Assembly (NCBI RefSeq): GCF_038070315.1
Contig: NZ_JBBPCC010000024.1
Location: 1-64,000, forward strand
DNA from: Paenibacillus_G filicis
Lineage (GTDB): Bacteria; Bacillota; Bacilli; Paenibacillales; NBRC-103111
Direction of reading: 5' to 3'
DNA: 64,000 nucleotides
Below the pieces are notes generated by a model that was not told where the DNA came from, did not search any database, and saw only the letters and a list, made by a program, of their open reading frames with translations. The position numbers were made by a program, and so were the translations under genes. This document shows positions 42,293 to 52,132 of the stretch, in pieces (position 1 is the first letter of the stretch; the number at the start of each line of letters is the position of its first letter).

Positions 42293-42319
42293 AAAAAAGC
42301 CCTTTTAGAATAAGGACTC
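42293..42319 (-). terminator. Terminator of the LacI regulator gene
   Basis: On the minus strand AGTCCTT pairs with AAGGGCT (one G-T pair), followed by six T residues. It lies 66 bases past the LacI stop. Confidence 0.7.
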
Positions 42320-42384
42320 TTCTTGCAGGGACATAGGTTCAATACTAGGTTTCGTTCGCTAATTTCATCCTAGCAGAACGCCGT

Positions 42385-43395
42385 TTACCGTCCGGAGCTG
42401 CTGCGCACGATTAATTGGGAAGGCACGACCACCTGGACCGGAATGTCCCTTCCCTTGATGCGATCAACCAGCAGCTTCACTGCCATTCTCCCCATCAGCT
42501 CAGGCTGAATGCGGATCGATGTCAGCGGCGGGCTCATGTATTCGGCAATTTCCATGTCGTTGAACCCGACGATGGCCACATCCTCCGGCACGCGCAGCCC
42601 AGCTTCCTTGACGGCATGTATCGCTCCCACCGCCAGCGCATCGTTGCCGACGAAGAACGCCGCAGGCAGATCCCCCTTCTGAAGCGCTTCGCTCATGAGC
42701 CGGTCGCCCTCAGACGTCGACCAGCCGCCGACGAAGACATGCTCAGGGTTGAACAACTCCCGCTCCTTCATGTATCGCTCATAGTAATGCTGCCGCTGAT
42801 CCTTGCCATAGGTACGGTTCCCCCCGATAAAGCCAATCTTCGTATGCCCCTGCTCCGACAGATGATCAAGCGCCAGGTTCGTAGCCCGCTCGAAGTCGAT
42901 CACAATCGAATCGAAGCTTTCGACATCGGGTGCCGAATCGACAAATACAATAGGGGGACTATACTTGATCTTCTGCGGATTCAAGTCGTAAGGCCTGTCC
43001 AGGAAAATCACGCCGTCCATATCGCCGAAGTTCATGTCCAGCGCTTCATCCTGCGTCATTCTGAATATATCGGCCATTCGGATGCCGGATGCGGCGGACT
43101 CCTTCTCGATTCCCTGCCTAATCCCGTGAAAATAATAATCGTGCTCCTCCTGATCTTCCGTCAGAAACATAACCGTACCGATCTTCATATGGGACAGATC
43201 ATGCGGATCTAAGCTAGACTTGTTTACCGACGCTTTGCGGCTGCGGGGCGTCTGGTAGTTCAGCTCCTCGGCGATAGCAAGGATACGCTGCCGGGTATCG
43301 TCGGAAACGGACAGGCTGCTGTCCCTGTTAAGCACCCGGGAGACGGTCACACTCGACACACTTGCGAGCTTTGCAATATCACGAATGGTTGCCAT
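42385..43395 (-). CDS. LacI-family transcriptional regulator
   Basis: The 336-residue protein has the N-terminal LacI HTH (TIRDIAKLASVSSVTVSRVL) with hinge, then a type 1 periplasmic-binding-like core. The core includes MKIGTVMFLTED, GVIFLDRPYD and DLPAAFFVGNDALAVGAIHA. The effector is probably a galactoside, because the gene is divergent from an alpha-galactosidase. ATG 43395 follows a GACAGGGTGAAG RBS. Confidence 0.9.
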   Translation of the reverse strand: MATIRDIAKLASVSSVTVSRVLNRDSSLSVSDDTRQRILAIAEELNYQTPRSRKASVNKSSLDPHDLSHMKIGTVMFLTEDQEEHDYYFHGIRQGIEKESAASGIRMADIFRMTQDEALDMNFGDMDGVIFLDRPYDLNPQKIKYSPPIVFVDSAPDVESFDSIVIDFERATNLALDHLSEQGHTKIGFIGGNRTYGKDQRQHYYERYMKERELFNPEHVFVGGWSTSEGDRLMSEALQKGDLPAAFFVGNDALAVGAIHAVKEAGLRVPEDVAIVGFNDMEIAEYMSPPLTSIRIQPELMGRMAVKLLVDRIKGRDIPVQVVVPSQLIVRSSSGR

Positions 43396-43606
43396 GACTT
43401 CACCCTGTCTATAATGTCAATTAATTCTTTATTCTAAACGATTTCGTACAAGTTAACAATTGATGAAAAGCCGTTTCAATCATTTTTTCAGTAATTTTTT
43501 AAGTAAATATGAACTAAAATGAGTCATTTCGCTAGGTACGAATAGAATTCATAGGCTCTGTAAGAAGATTCACTTATTTTCAAACAGTGCCGAATAACGT
43601 TAAAAT

Positions 43607-43620
43607 AAAAAACGCTTTCT
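43607..43620. promoter_or_regulatory. cre-like catabolite-repression site
   Basis: On the minus strand AGAAAGCGTTTTTT matches TGWAARCGYTWNCW at 12 of 14 positions. It is 66 bases before the alpha-galactosidase start, consistent with CcpA control. Confidence 0.45.
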
Positions 43621-43649
43621 TTTTTCAGTGAAATATTTTATATTTACAA

Positions 43650-43663
43650 AGTGAATATTCACT
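43650..43663. promoter_or_regulatory. Candidate LacI-family operator
   Basis: AGTGAATATTCACT is a perfect 14-base palindrome, 22 bases before the alpha-galactosidase ATG. It would overlap or lie just past the promoter, as in a repressor site. Confidence 0.5.
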
Positions 43664-43685
43664 AAACGAGAAGAGGCGAATTCCT

Positions 43686-45815
43686 ATGTCAATCCTGTAT
43701 GATAAAGAAAGCTCACGTTGGCTCCTTCAAGGAACAAACTTATCGTATGGCTTGGGCGTTCATGCGAGCGGCACTTTGCAGCATCTTTACTACGGCCCTA
43801 AGCTTCCTTACGTGACAGACCTGCCGGCCTCCGATCAAGCCGCCATTCATCATTCTTCCTTCGAGCCGTCCGGAGGCATTCTCCAGCAGGAGTTCCCGGC
43901 CTGGGGCGGGATGTACTATTACGAGCCTTGTCTGAAAGCGACCTTCCCGGATCAGGTTCGGGACACCAAGCTGGTCTACCAAGAGCATCATATTACGGAA
44001 GGCGCGGATCGCGACGAGCTGATCATCGTGCTGAAGGATACCGTCTATCCGCTGCTCGTGCAGCTGCATTATCGTCTGTATCCGAAGCATGACATCATCG
44101 AGCGGTTCGCCGTGATCGAGAACACCGGCGAGCAGCCGATTACGCTGGAGCAAGCGCTCTCTGCGACCTGGCATGCGCCAAGAGGCGACCGTTACCGCTT
44201 GACTCATCTGGCCGGCAAATGGATCGAAGAAACCCAGATTTATCAGGATGAGATCACACCTGGGAAGAAGACGCTGGAGAGCCGGCGCGGCAATACAGGC
44301 GGCCAGGCTAACCCTTGGTTTGCCATTGACCGGGGCACAGCAACCGAGGATCACGGCGATGTCTGGTTCGGTGCGCTCGCCTGGAGCGGCAACTGGAAGA
44401 TTACGGTGGAGTTCAACCCGTTCAAGCTGCTGCAGGTGAGCGGCGGGGTGAATGATTTCGACTTCTCCTGGCATCTGGCAGGCGGAACCAAGTTCCAAAC
44501 GCCTGCATTCATAGGCGGTTATTCTCGCGAAGGCTTCGGCCAGGCGAGCCGCAATTTCCACCGTTACCAACGCGAGCATATCCTGCCTAAGCCGATCTCG
44601 GAAGGATTGCGCCCGGTCTTGTACAACTCCTGGGAGGCAACCTACTTCGACGTCAACGAGGAAGGGCAGACGAAGCTGGCCGAGAAAGCGGCAGCGATGG
44701 GCGTTGAGCTCTTCGTCATTGACGATGGCTGGTTCGGTCAGCGCAACCATGACCGGGCCGGTCTGGGCGACTGGACGGTCAACCCCGAGAAGTTCCCTCA
44801 CGGGCTGAAGCCGCTCATCGACAAGGTGGAAGCACTGGGGATGAAATTCGGCATCTGGGTTGAGCCGGAGATGGTCAATGCGGACAGCAACCTGTACCGC
44901 ACGCATCCGGATTGGATCTATCATTTCCCTACCCGTCCGCGGACCGAGAGCCGGAACCAGCTGGTGCTTAATGTCGCCAGACCTGAGGTGCAGTCCTTTA
45001 TCTTCGAGATGCTGGACAACTTGCTGAGCGAGAACAACATCTCCTTCGTCAAATGGGATATGAACCGTTCCCTTAGCGAAGTCGGCTGGCTGGAAGCGCC
45101 GCAGGAGATTCACAAGGAAATCTGGGTGCGCCACGTGCAAGGGCTGTATGACATTCTCGCCCGCCTGCGCGCCAAGCATCCAACTGTCGCCATTGAAGCC
45201 TGCTCCGGCGGCGGCGCACGGATCGATCTGGGCATTATGCAGCTGACCGATCAGGTCTGGACCAGTGACAATACCGACCCTTACGAGCGCCTCTTCATCC
45301 AGGAGGGCTACTCGCTCGCTTACTCCGCTCAGGCGATGATGTGCTGGGTGGCTGACGCCGGCAAGTGGATGAAGAACCGTCCGGCTTCCGTCGCGTACCG
45401 CTTCCATTCGTCCATGATGGGCTCGCTCGGTATCGGCGGCAACCTGCTGAACTGGTCGGAGGAAGAGCTGGAAGAGTCCCGCAGGTGGGTAGAGGAATAC
45501 AAGGCGATCCGTCATATCGTGCAGAAGGGCAACCAGTATCGCCTGCTCTCCCCGAGAGCGGGCAATACGACGGCTGTCCAGTACGTCACGGAGGATCAGC
45601 GCGAGTCGGTACTCATCGCCCTGATGCATCCGCGGAAATTCCAGAACCCTTCTCCTCGCATCTACTTGCGCGGACTGAAGAGCGATGCCTTGTATCAGGT
45701 CAGCGAGTTCGAGCAGCCGCTGAGCGGCAGCGCGCTGATGAACCGGGGCATCGATCTGGACCTGAAGTCCGATCTGAGCAGCAAACTGGTGAAGATTACG
45801 GAAATCTCCGGCTAA
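43686..45815 (+). CDS. Alpha-galactosidase, glycoside hydrolase family 36
   Basis: The 709-residue protein is a typical GH36 enzyme without signal peptide. It has LFVIDDGWFGQRN (about 345), GMKFGIWVEPEMV, then KWDMNRS with the catalytic nucleophile Asp near residue 458. AIEACSGGGARID and SDNTDPYERL follow, with the acid/base Asp near 527. The N-terminal beta-sandwich occupies about 1-300. It removes alpha-1,6-galactose from imported raffinose or melibiose-type sugars. Divergent LacI regulator and candidate operators lie upstream. Length is normal for the family. Confidence 0.95.
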   Translation: MSILYDKESSRWLLQGTNLSYGLGVHASGTLQHLYYGPKLPYVTDLPASDQAAIHHSSFEPSGGILQQEFPAWGGMYYYEPCLKATFPDQVRDTKLVYQEHHITEGADRDELIIVLKDTVYPLLVQLHYRLYPKHDIIERFAVIENTGEQPITLEQALSATWHAPRGDRYRLTHLAGKWIEETQIYQDEITPGKKTLESRRGNTGGQANPWFAIDRGTATEDHGDVWFGALAWSGNWKITVEFNPFKLLQVSGGVNDFDFSWHLAGGTKFQTPAFIGGYSREGFGQASRNFHRYQREHILPKPISEGLRPVLYNSWEATYFDVNEEGQTKLAEKAAAMGVELFVIDDGWFGQRNHDRAGLGDWTVNPEKFPHGLKPLIDKVEALGMKFGIWVEPEMVNADSNLYRTHPDWIYHFPTRPRTESRNQLVLNVARPEVQSFIFEMLDNLLSENNISFVKWDMNRSLSEVGWLEAPQEIHKEIWVRHVQGLYDILARLRAKHPTVAIEACSGGGARIDLGIMQLTDQVWTSDNTDPYERLFIQEGYSLAYSAQAMMCWVADAGKWMKNRPASVAYRFHSSMMGSLGIGGNLLNWSEEELEESRRWVEEYKAIRHIVQKGNQYRLLSPRAGNTTAVQYVTEDQRESVLIALMHPRKFQNPSPRIYLRGLKSDALYQVSEFEQPLSGSALMNRGIDLDLKSDLSSKLVKITEISG

Positions 45816-45843
45816 TAGCAAGCTCACTGTACAATTAGATGAA

Positions 45844-45892
45844 GGGGTGCTCCCTGAAGCCATGGTTATGGACTTCGGGGAGCACCCCTTCG
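45844..45892. terminator. Bidirectional terminator between alpha-galactosidase and yesN-like gene
   Basis: GGGGTGCTCCC pairs with GGGAGCACCCC, extended by a GAAG/CTTC-type pairing, in a 46-base hairpin. It serves the convergent genes at 45815 and 45913. Confidence 0.8.
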
Positions 45893-45912
45893 GCTTGCCC
45901 GAGCCTCATCGA

Positions 45913-47523
45913 TCAGGATGAACGAGAATAATGATAATCTCTGAATTCCTGAGGCGTACTGCCTACGCTCTTCTTGAACACGTACGTAAAATAAGCTGAC
46001 GTTTGAATGCCGACCATCTCCGCCACCTCATACACTTTAATCCCAGGGTCCTGAAGCAGCCTCTTCGCCAGTTCGATTCGGGTATCCTGCACAAACTCCG
46101 AGATGGTGCGTCCCATCTCTTTCTTGAACAACACGCTAAGATAGCTGGCGTTCAGATTGAACTGCTCAGCCAGTTGTCGGACCGTCCAGCTTTCCTGAAT
46201 ATGCGTTTCAATAAATGAGGCGATTTGCCGGATCAGATGATGCTGCTGATGTTGGCGCTCCTTCCCTTCCTCCTGCATGTAACGGTCGACAGCTCCGATC
46301 AGAAGCTCGATCACTTGCTCGGTCTCGGTACATTCCAGCAATTGGCGCCACATGACCAGGTTCGTTTCGTTGTCTGCGGCGTCCTTGGCCTTCAGCATCC
46401 GAATAAGCTCGCTCAGGAAGCTCATGCCGAGGGCCTGGACATAAGAGAAGGAGACCGGTTCCTCAGCCAGCAGCATGTCGAGCATACGTCCGAGATATTC
46501 ACTAACCTTGGCCGCATCTCCCTGCTCCATCAAGCTGACCATCTGGGGGATAAACTCCTCGCGCAGCCGGTAGCTCTTGAATTCCGTCTCATCCAAACGA
46601 TCCCGCCGCACAATCTGGCCATCCTCCACGAGTCTGGCCTTCGCCATCATAAACCTCGCTTCTTTGTACAGCAACGGCACCTCATCCCACTCGGTCCCGA
46701 TCCGGCTGCTGCTGACCGTGACGGTGCAGCCGTACTGCTCCTGCATCATCCTCTGGATAAATTGCGCCTGCTTCTCGGCCCTCGCCTTGTCATCCGGCGA
46801 AGTTCCGGCATGCAGCACGACCATTTCATCCGGCCGCGTCTGCGTGACATACAGCGTATCGAAGTCGGATAGCCCGATGTCGACCGATTTCTTGAACCCG
46901 CTTCCCAGACGCATCCGCTCCTTCGCATCCCTGCCCGGTGACAAAAAATGATCCAGGCCGAAAAGCGTCACCTGCAGCCCCTGCCGGCAGTCCGGAAGCG
47001 GCAGCAAGTCACTCCAAGAAGCAAGCAGATCATCGGTCAGCGCCAGACCGGATATCAAATCACTGACGAACCTTTCCTTTACCAGCCTCAGGCTGCCTGA
47101 TATTTTTTGCTCCAGCTCAGCCGTCTGTTCGATAATCCGTCGTGTCTTCTCGATCGCATGGCGGATGACCGTCAGCCTGCTGGACACTTCCTCCAGCTTC
47201 AGAGGCTTGAGCACATAGGCCTGCGCACCGACATGAATCGCATCCTGCACAAACTCAAATTCATTGTACCCGCTGATCATCAGCACCTGCAGCTGCGGAT
47301 GAAGCTCCTTGGCCCGGACAACCAGTTCTATGCCGTTCATGCCGGGCATGGACACATCGGATACCAGCACATCGCATGGCATCTCCGCCAATATCTCCAT
47401 GGCTTCTTCTCCCGACTCCACGGTGACCGGCTGCGCATACCCCAGCTCCTTCCACTTGATATAGCGGACCAGCCCGTAAATATTGGAAGGTTCGTCATCC
47501 ACGATCATCACGTTCAGCAGCAT
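45913..47523 (-). CDS. Response regulator, AraC type (YesN-like)
   Basis: The 536-residue protein has an N-terminal receiver (VMIVDDEPSN, phosphoacceptor in DVLVSDVSMPGMNG near residue 55, YVLKPL). A middle region of about 280 residues follows, then a C-terminal AraC double HTH (TVRQLAEQFNLNASYLSVLF, then KVYEVAEMVGIQTSAYFTYV). It is the partner of the YesM-like kinase, whose gene overlaps it by 29 bases. Such pairs control sugar ABC transporters and glycosidases in Paenibacillus. Confidence 0.93.
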   Translation of the reverse strand: MLLNVMIVDDEPSNIYGLVRYIKWKELGYAQPVTVESGEEAMEILAEMPCDVLVSDVSMPGMNGIELVVRAKELHPQLQVLMISGYNEFEFVQDAIHVGAQAYVLKPLKLEEVSSRLTVIRHAIEKTRRIIEQTAELEQKISGSLRLVKERFVSDLISGLALTDDLLASWSDLLPLPDCRQGLQVTLFGLDHFLSPGRDAKERMRLGSGFKKSVDIGLSDFDTLYVTQTRPDEMVVLHAGTSPDDKARAEKQAQFIQRMMQEQYGCTVTVSSSRIGTEWDEVPLLYKEARFMMAKARLVEDGQIVRRDRLDETEFKSYRLREEFIPQMVSLMEQGDAAKVSEYLGRMLDMLLAEEPVSFSYVQALGMSFLSELIRMLKAKDAADNETNLVMWRQLLECTETEQVIELLIGAVDRYMQEEGKERQHQQHHLIRQIASFIETHIQESWTVRQLAEQFNLNASYLSVLFKKEMGRTISEFVQDTRIELAKRLLQDPGIKVYEVAEMVGIQTSAYFTYVFKKSVGSTPQEFRDYHYSRSS

Positions 47524-49303
47524 GATTTTCCCCCTTGATGGACAGCTGTTCCAGACTGGCCGGTATGATTATCGAGACACGTGTCCATTCGCCTTCCCGA
47601 CTCTCCAGCCTAAACTCAGCCTGATCGCCAAAATAAAGCGCCAACCGTTCCTTAATATTTGAAGTGCCAAATCCGTTGCCCTTGCCGACATATGTCCCGG
47701 CTTGAATAGCCTTCAGCTCCTGTTCCGGAATCCCCTGGCCGTTGTCATACACGCTGAACAACACCTGATCGTCCATCCTGGAGACGGATATGCGAATCAG
47801 AGCATTCTTCTTTCGGCTCACGGCACCATGCATATAGCAGTTCTCTACAATTGGCTGCAGCATGGTTTTGAGTGTATACAGCCCACCGACACCTTCCTCG
47901 ATATCCCATTCGATGCGTACGCGGCCCATGTAACGAAACTGCTGAATATCCAGATACGCCTTCACGTGCTGAAGCTCGTCATGAATCGGAATCATGCCGG
48001 TCCGGTTGTTGAGCGTAAGCCTGTAGAAGGTCGTCAAGGCATCGATAATGCGGATCTGCTCCTCATCTCCGGCATCGAGCGCCCGCCAACGCAGCAGACT
48101 CAGCGAATTGTACACAAAGTGCGGATTAATTTGCGCCTGCAGCGCTTTAAACTCCAGCTCCTTCTCCAGCTTGCCTGCCTGCGTGATATCGTCGACCAGC
48201 TTCCCGATCTGCTGGGACATGGAGCCAAACATCCTCTCCAGCTCCCCCAGCTCATCCTGATGCGCATTGCGAACACTAACTTCGAATTCCCCCCGCGAGA
48301 GGTTGCTCATTCTGCCGCCTAGCTTGCGGATACGAGATACAATATTTTTGACGATCGTCATCATCAGAAAAGTGGACAGCAGCAGGAAGAATAGCGTTAT
48401 GGCAGAAATAAGCACGAGCACCGTGACGTTCTGTGTATCAAAGTATTTCATCGGAATAAGCGCGACAACCTGCCAGCCTGAAGAAAGCGGCTTCATAATT
48501 TGCAGCTCGTGAGTTGCCGCAAGATTAACGTCCCTATCCGTTATCTTCTCTTTCCCCAAGGCATCGTACAAGAGACTGCCCCCGATTTTGGAGCGATCGG
48601 TTGCGGCGAGGATCCGTTGTTCGCTGTCAATGACATACAGACTGCCCCGTCCCTTGAACGGCTGGGACAGCATTTCGCTGAATACGGTATCATAATTAAG
48701 CAAAATATAAACCATGCCTAGCGCAGTCCCGCTGTCATCAATCATTTTGCGGGTAATGACAATCTGGTCCGGATGATCGGGCGCATTGCTCCAGCGCAGT
48801 GAACTAGTAAATTGTACGGCCTCCTTGTACCAGATCCGTTCATCCTTACCGGCCAGCATTCGCCCCTCTGGCCGCCACAACAGCTGCCCATCCTGCACCA
48901 GCGTTTCATTCGTATGATAGATGCGGAAGTCGGCAATACCCGGCAAATATTTGCTCGTAAACAGAAAGGTGCGGTCTACATAGTTAACGGTATCGACAAT
49001 TTCGGGCATATCGTCATACTTCCGGCCAAGTCTCGCGATCAGCTCGTTATCAGTCGCCGTGCGCACCGCGAGCAGATCATAGCTTTGCTTGCCGAAATCA
49101 ACATTGCGGGCCGTTTGCCGTACTACTTCATCCATCGTGATCAGATAGCTGTTCTGATAGCTTTGAATGACAAAGAAGAGAGCTGCCCCGCTTAACAGCA
49201 GCGTTGGAACCAACAAAATCAGAACATACATCACCAGCACCTTACCGCGCAGGTTCATACTGCGGGTAAAGCGAATGGTCATTCTCTCCAACCACGATTG
49301 CAA
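47495..49303 (-). CDS. Sensor histidine kinase, YesM-like
   Basis: The 602-residue protein has a TM helix (VMYVLILLVPTLLLSGAALF, about 22-41) and an extracellular sensor of about 250 residues. A second TM (VLVLISAITLFFLLLSTFLM) follows, then a HAMP domain, the LytS/YesM-type phosphoacceptor region (INPHFVYNSLSLLRW), and a HATPase (VYDNGQGIPE, GNGFGTSNIKERL). TTG 49303 is preferred, because GGAGGGG lies 7 bases upstream; ATG 49282 is the alternative. It overlaps the response regulator gene. Confidence 0.92.
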   Translation of the reverse strand: MQSWLERMTIRFTRSMNLRGKVLVMYVLILLVPTLLLSGAALFFVIQSYQNSYLITMDEVVRQTARNVDFGKQSYDLLAVRTATDNELIARLGRKYDDMPEIVDTVNYVDRTFLFTSKYLPGIADFRIYHTNETLVQDGQLLWRPEGRMLAGKDERIWYKEAVQFTSSLRWSNAPDHPDQIVITRKMIDDSGTALGMVYILLNYDTVFSEMLSQPFKGRGSLYVIDSEQRILAATDRSKIGGSLLYDALGKEKITDRDVNLAATHELQIMKPLSSGWQVVALIPMKYFDTQNVTVLVLISAITLFFLLLSTFLMMTIVKNIVSRIRKLGGRMSNLSRGEFEVSVRNAHQDELGELERMFGSMSQQIGKLVDDITQAGKLEKELEFKALQAQINPHFVYNSLSLLRWRALDAGDEEQIRIIDALTTFYRLTLNNRTGMIPIHDELQHVKAYLDIQQFRYMGRVRIEWDIEEGVGGLYTLKTMLQPIVENCYMHGAVSRKKNALIRISVSRMDDQVLFSVYDNGQGIPEQELKAIQAGTYVGKGNGFGTSNIKERLALYFGDQAEFRLESREGEWTRVSIIIPASLEQLSIKGENHAAERDDRG

Positions 49304-49456
49304 GGCTCGGCCCCTCCTTTGTACAGCCAAAGTATACCGCATCCCTCATACACAGGGAACGACAAGGCCTTCCAGTTATGGAGCCCTCACCCTCACATCA
49401 TTGGAAAGAGAAGCCGTCATCCGACGGCTCCTCCTCCCTTCATACCCAATCATAAC

Positions 49457-51127
49457 TCAACCCTTGGCCCCTTGGGCCAGCGTTTCCTGCCATTCCTTCT
49501 TGAGGTCGCTCCAATGCGCACGTTTCTCCAACGCACCCTGGAAGTCTGTCCATGCCTGTTCAAATTCGTTGTCCGTCTTGGCCATAAGCAGCTTCGCTTT
49601 GTATTCTTTACGGACATTTTCCAGCTCAGGCAAATATTTTTCCCACAGGCCGCCAGGCTTAGCCTTTACCCGATCTTGCGGCTCTGCCACGCGAACGGCT
49701 CCCATCTTACCAATTTGCTGCGAGAAATCGATGGTTTTCTGGCGTCCCTTCGGACTCATAATCTCATAGTTCCACCAGGGATACCAATCATTGTTGTAGG
49801 AAGCGATGGAGAACAGTCCCGAGCCCGCGCTAGCCATTTTTACTGCATCACCGGATGTGATCAGCTCTTGGTATTTAGGATCCACATACTTCCATTTGCC
49901 GAGCGGCTTGTCCACCCAATTCCAGAATACGCCTACCGGCCCATCCGTTGTCACATGCTGCTGTTCAGCCTTAGGCTGCAGCGTGTAGTCTACAAATTTT
50001 AGAATGGCGCTTACATTTTTCGTATTTTTGCTAATGTAAAGATCATTGCCTGGGTATGGATTCACGATTTGGTTGAAGCCAAGCCGCTCTACGCCATCGA
50101 CCTTCGGATATGGAATGGTCTCATAGAACCAAGCCGGTTCAGTTGGACCGTCAAGCGATTCCCACAGCAGATGATCAATGTTGAAAAAGCCTCCGACATT
50201 CATCGCAACTCGGCCTGTTTTATTTTTCTCCTTATAGCGCTCTTTCTTGTCGGTAATCACTTCATGGTCGATCAGATTTTCACGGTACATCTTATTCATC
50301 CACTTATAGGCCGCTTTGTATTGCGGATTATCGTAAATAAATGCATAGTCGCTCCCCTTCTTCTCCACGGGGATCACCCCGCCTGCCGTCGAAGTGGTTA
50401 CGCCAAATGTACTTAGAATCACATTCTCATCATTGGCATCCGACAAGAAGCTGAGCGGAAGAAGCGGTTTGCCCGATGCGTCGGTTTGTTTGGCCGCAAG
50501 ACGCATATACTTCTCGATACCTTCCAAGGTGGCAAGCTCTTCCTTCTTCATGCCGGTTTTCTCCAGCACATCGGTACGAATGAACCATCCCAGGGAAGCC
50601 CAGCCCGGCCATGGCTTATCGGGGTTTTGGTCGAACCAGGTCGGGATGGACCAGATGTGACCGTCCTTGTCCTTCATGGCCTCCAGGTATTGCTTCGGAA
50701 TCGAGGCCAGCCCGGGATACTTGTCAGGCTGATTAAAGTACTCCTCCAACGGAAGAATACTGCCCGAGCGAATCATGGAGGTATTGACGATATCGCTTCG
50801 GCTGAACAAAGCCGCGTCCTCGAAGCCCCCCGTGTTCAGCTTCAGATTGAGCGCCGTCACGGCATCCCCCTGTGTAGCTTCCACCTTAACATCAATGCCC
50901 GGCTCGTGCTCTCTCCAATATTTTTGCACCATACTGTCATTGTTAACGGTCGCCGTCCAACCCAGCCACAGCTTGAAGGCCTTGCTGTTTCCGTTGTCCG
51001 AAGCGGTTCCGCCAGGTGTTGTCCCCTTCCCTCCTGCTGGAGCATTGCTGGCAGAGCAAGCCGTCAGCCCCAGCATGAGCGCAGCCAATGCAGCCGTCAT
51101 GCTTTTCCTTACCGTGATCTTCTTCAT
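49457..51127 (-). CDS. Extracellular sugar-binding lipoprotein of an ABC transporter
   Basis: The 556-residue protein has a lipoprotein signal with lipobox LTAC (Cys about 23), a Gly/Thr-rich linker, and a family 1 solute-binding fold (LplA-like, about 500 residues). Motifs include FKLWLGWTATVNND, IWSIPTWFDQNPDKPWPGW and EEYFNQPDKYPGL. It binds an oligosaccharide outside the cell. ATG 51127 is used with AAAGGGG 11 bases upstream. It follows the two permease genes and precedes the sensor kinase, all in one orientation. Confidence 0.92.
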   Translation of the reverse strand: MKKITVRKSMTAALAALMLGLTACSASNAPAGGKGTTPGGTASDNGNSKAFKLWLGWTATVNNDSMVQKYWREHEPGIDVKVEATQGDAVTALNLKLNTGGFEDAALFSRSDIVNTSMIRSGSILPLEEYFNQPDKYPGLASIPKQYLEAMKDKDGHIWSIPTWFDQNPDKPWPGWASLGWFIRTDVLEKTGMKKEELATLEGIEKYMRLAAKQTDASGKPLLPLSFLSDANDENVILSTFGVTTSTAGGVIPVEKKGSDYAFIYDNPQYKAAYKWMNKMYRENLIDHEVITDKKERYKEKNKTGRVAMNVGGFFNIDHLLWESLDGPTEPAWFYETIPYPKVDGVERLGFNQIVNPYPGNDLYISKNTKNVSAILKFVDYTLQPKAEQQHVTTDGPVGVFWNWVDKPLGKWKYVDPKYQELITSGDAVKMASAGSGLFSIASYNNDWYPWWNYEIMSPKGRQKTIDFSQQIGKMGAVRVAEPQDRVKAKPGGLWEKYLPELENVRKEYKAKLLMAKTDNEFEQAWTDFQGALEKRAHWSDLKKEWQETLAQGAKG

Positions 51128-51232
51128 ACGAGCACTTTCCCCTTTCTGTCTTTTCATTATATATGGTGTTCCCCTACACCCGTTGAGGACATTTTCCTAT
51201 CTTAGGTGACTTGCCGATGGATGACGGAAGCA

Positions 51233-52129
51233 CTAGCCCTTGACAGAGCCGATCAGTACCCCCTTGACAAAGTAACGCTGCAAGAAAGGATATACGCACA
51301 GAATCGGAATGGCGCTCACCATGACTGTCGCCATCTTGACCGACATTAACGTCACACTCGCCATGTTCGTGCCTCTGACCAGTGCCTCCATGTTGTTGTT
51401 GCCGCCAAGAACGGCCGACATGTCCTGTGCCGACAGCAATTGTTGGAGAAACGTCTGTACAGGAATCAGCTTCTGGTCCGATACAAAGAACGCGCCGGCA
51501 AACCAATCGTTCCAGTGCATGACAGCGGTGAACAATCCAATCGCCGCCAGCATCGGCTTGGACAGCGGCAAGATGATCGACCAGAGTACCCGGAACGGAT
51601 GGGCACCGTCTATTTCGGCCGATTCGATCAAGGCATCGGGAATGCCCTGGATAAACTTCATCATCACGAACATATTCCATGCCGAGAATGCGCTTGGCAG
51701 GATGTACACCCAGAACGAGTTAATGAGCGAAAGATTATACAACTGGATATACAAAGGAATAAGTCCGCCATTAAATAACATCGTGATCAGTACATAACCA
51801 AGCAGCACCCTACGGAGTGGCAAGCTGCGGAAGGACAAGCCGAACGCAACGAGCATCGTAACAGACAGGCCCACAATCGTCCCCACAATCGTCCGTGCAA
51901 TCGTCACCCAATAAGCTTGCCGTATCACTTCATTGCCGAGCACAACCTGAAAATTATATAGTGTAAACTCACGCGGCCACAGATACACGCCACCCTTAGC
52001 TGCATCGCTCCCTGTATTCAGCGAGATGGCCAACATATACAAGAAAGGATAGATGACCGAGACACACAGCAGTAACAAAAGTGCCGTGATGATGACTTGA
52101 GCGGCTTTATCACCAAATGAACGTTTCAT
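51233..52129 (-). CDS. Carbohydrate ABC transporter permease (LplC-like)
   Basis: The 298-residue protein has six TM segments and the MalG-type EAA loop (ESAEIDGAHPFRVLWSIILPLSKPM). The C-terminus, QRYFVKGVLIGSVKG, is typical of LplC/YtcP. It pairs with the LplB-like permease whose stop lies 3 bases before its start codon. Together they form the membrane channel for the substrate of the neighbouring binding protein. The ATPase is not encoded here, as is usual for this group (shared MsmX). Confidence 0.94.
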   Translation of the reverse strand: MKRSFGDKAAQVIITALLLLLCVSVIYPFLYMLAISLNTGSDAAKGGVYLWPREFTLYNFQVVLGNEVIRQAYWVTIARTIVGTIVGLSVTMLVAFGLSFRSLPLRRVLLGYVLITMLFNGGLIPLYIQLYNLSLINSFWVYILPSAFSAWNMFVMMKFIQGIPDALIESAEIDGAHPFRVLWSIILPLSKPMLAAIGLFTAVMHWNDWFAGAFFVSDQKLIPVQTFLQQLLSAQDMSAVLGGNNNMEALVRGTNMASVTLMSVKMATVMVSAIPILCVYPFLQRYFVKGVLIGSVKG

Positions 52130-52132
52130 ACG

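Noticed and set aside
43740..45863. 707-codon open frame antisense to the alpha-galactosidase
   Set aside because: No recognisable motif, no RBS; a shadow of a codon-biased GH36 gene, though its length is remarkable.
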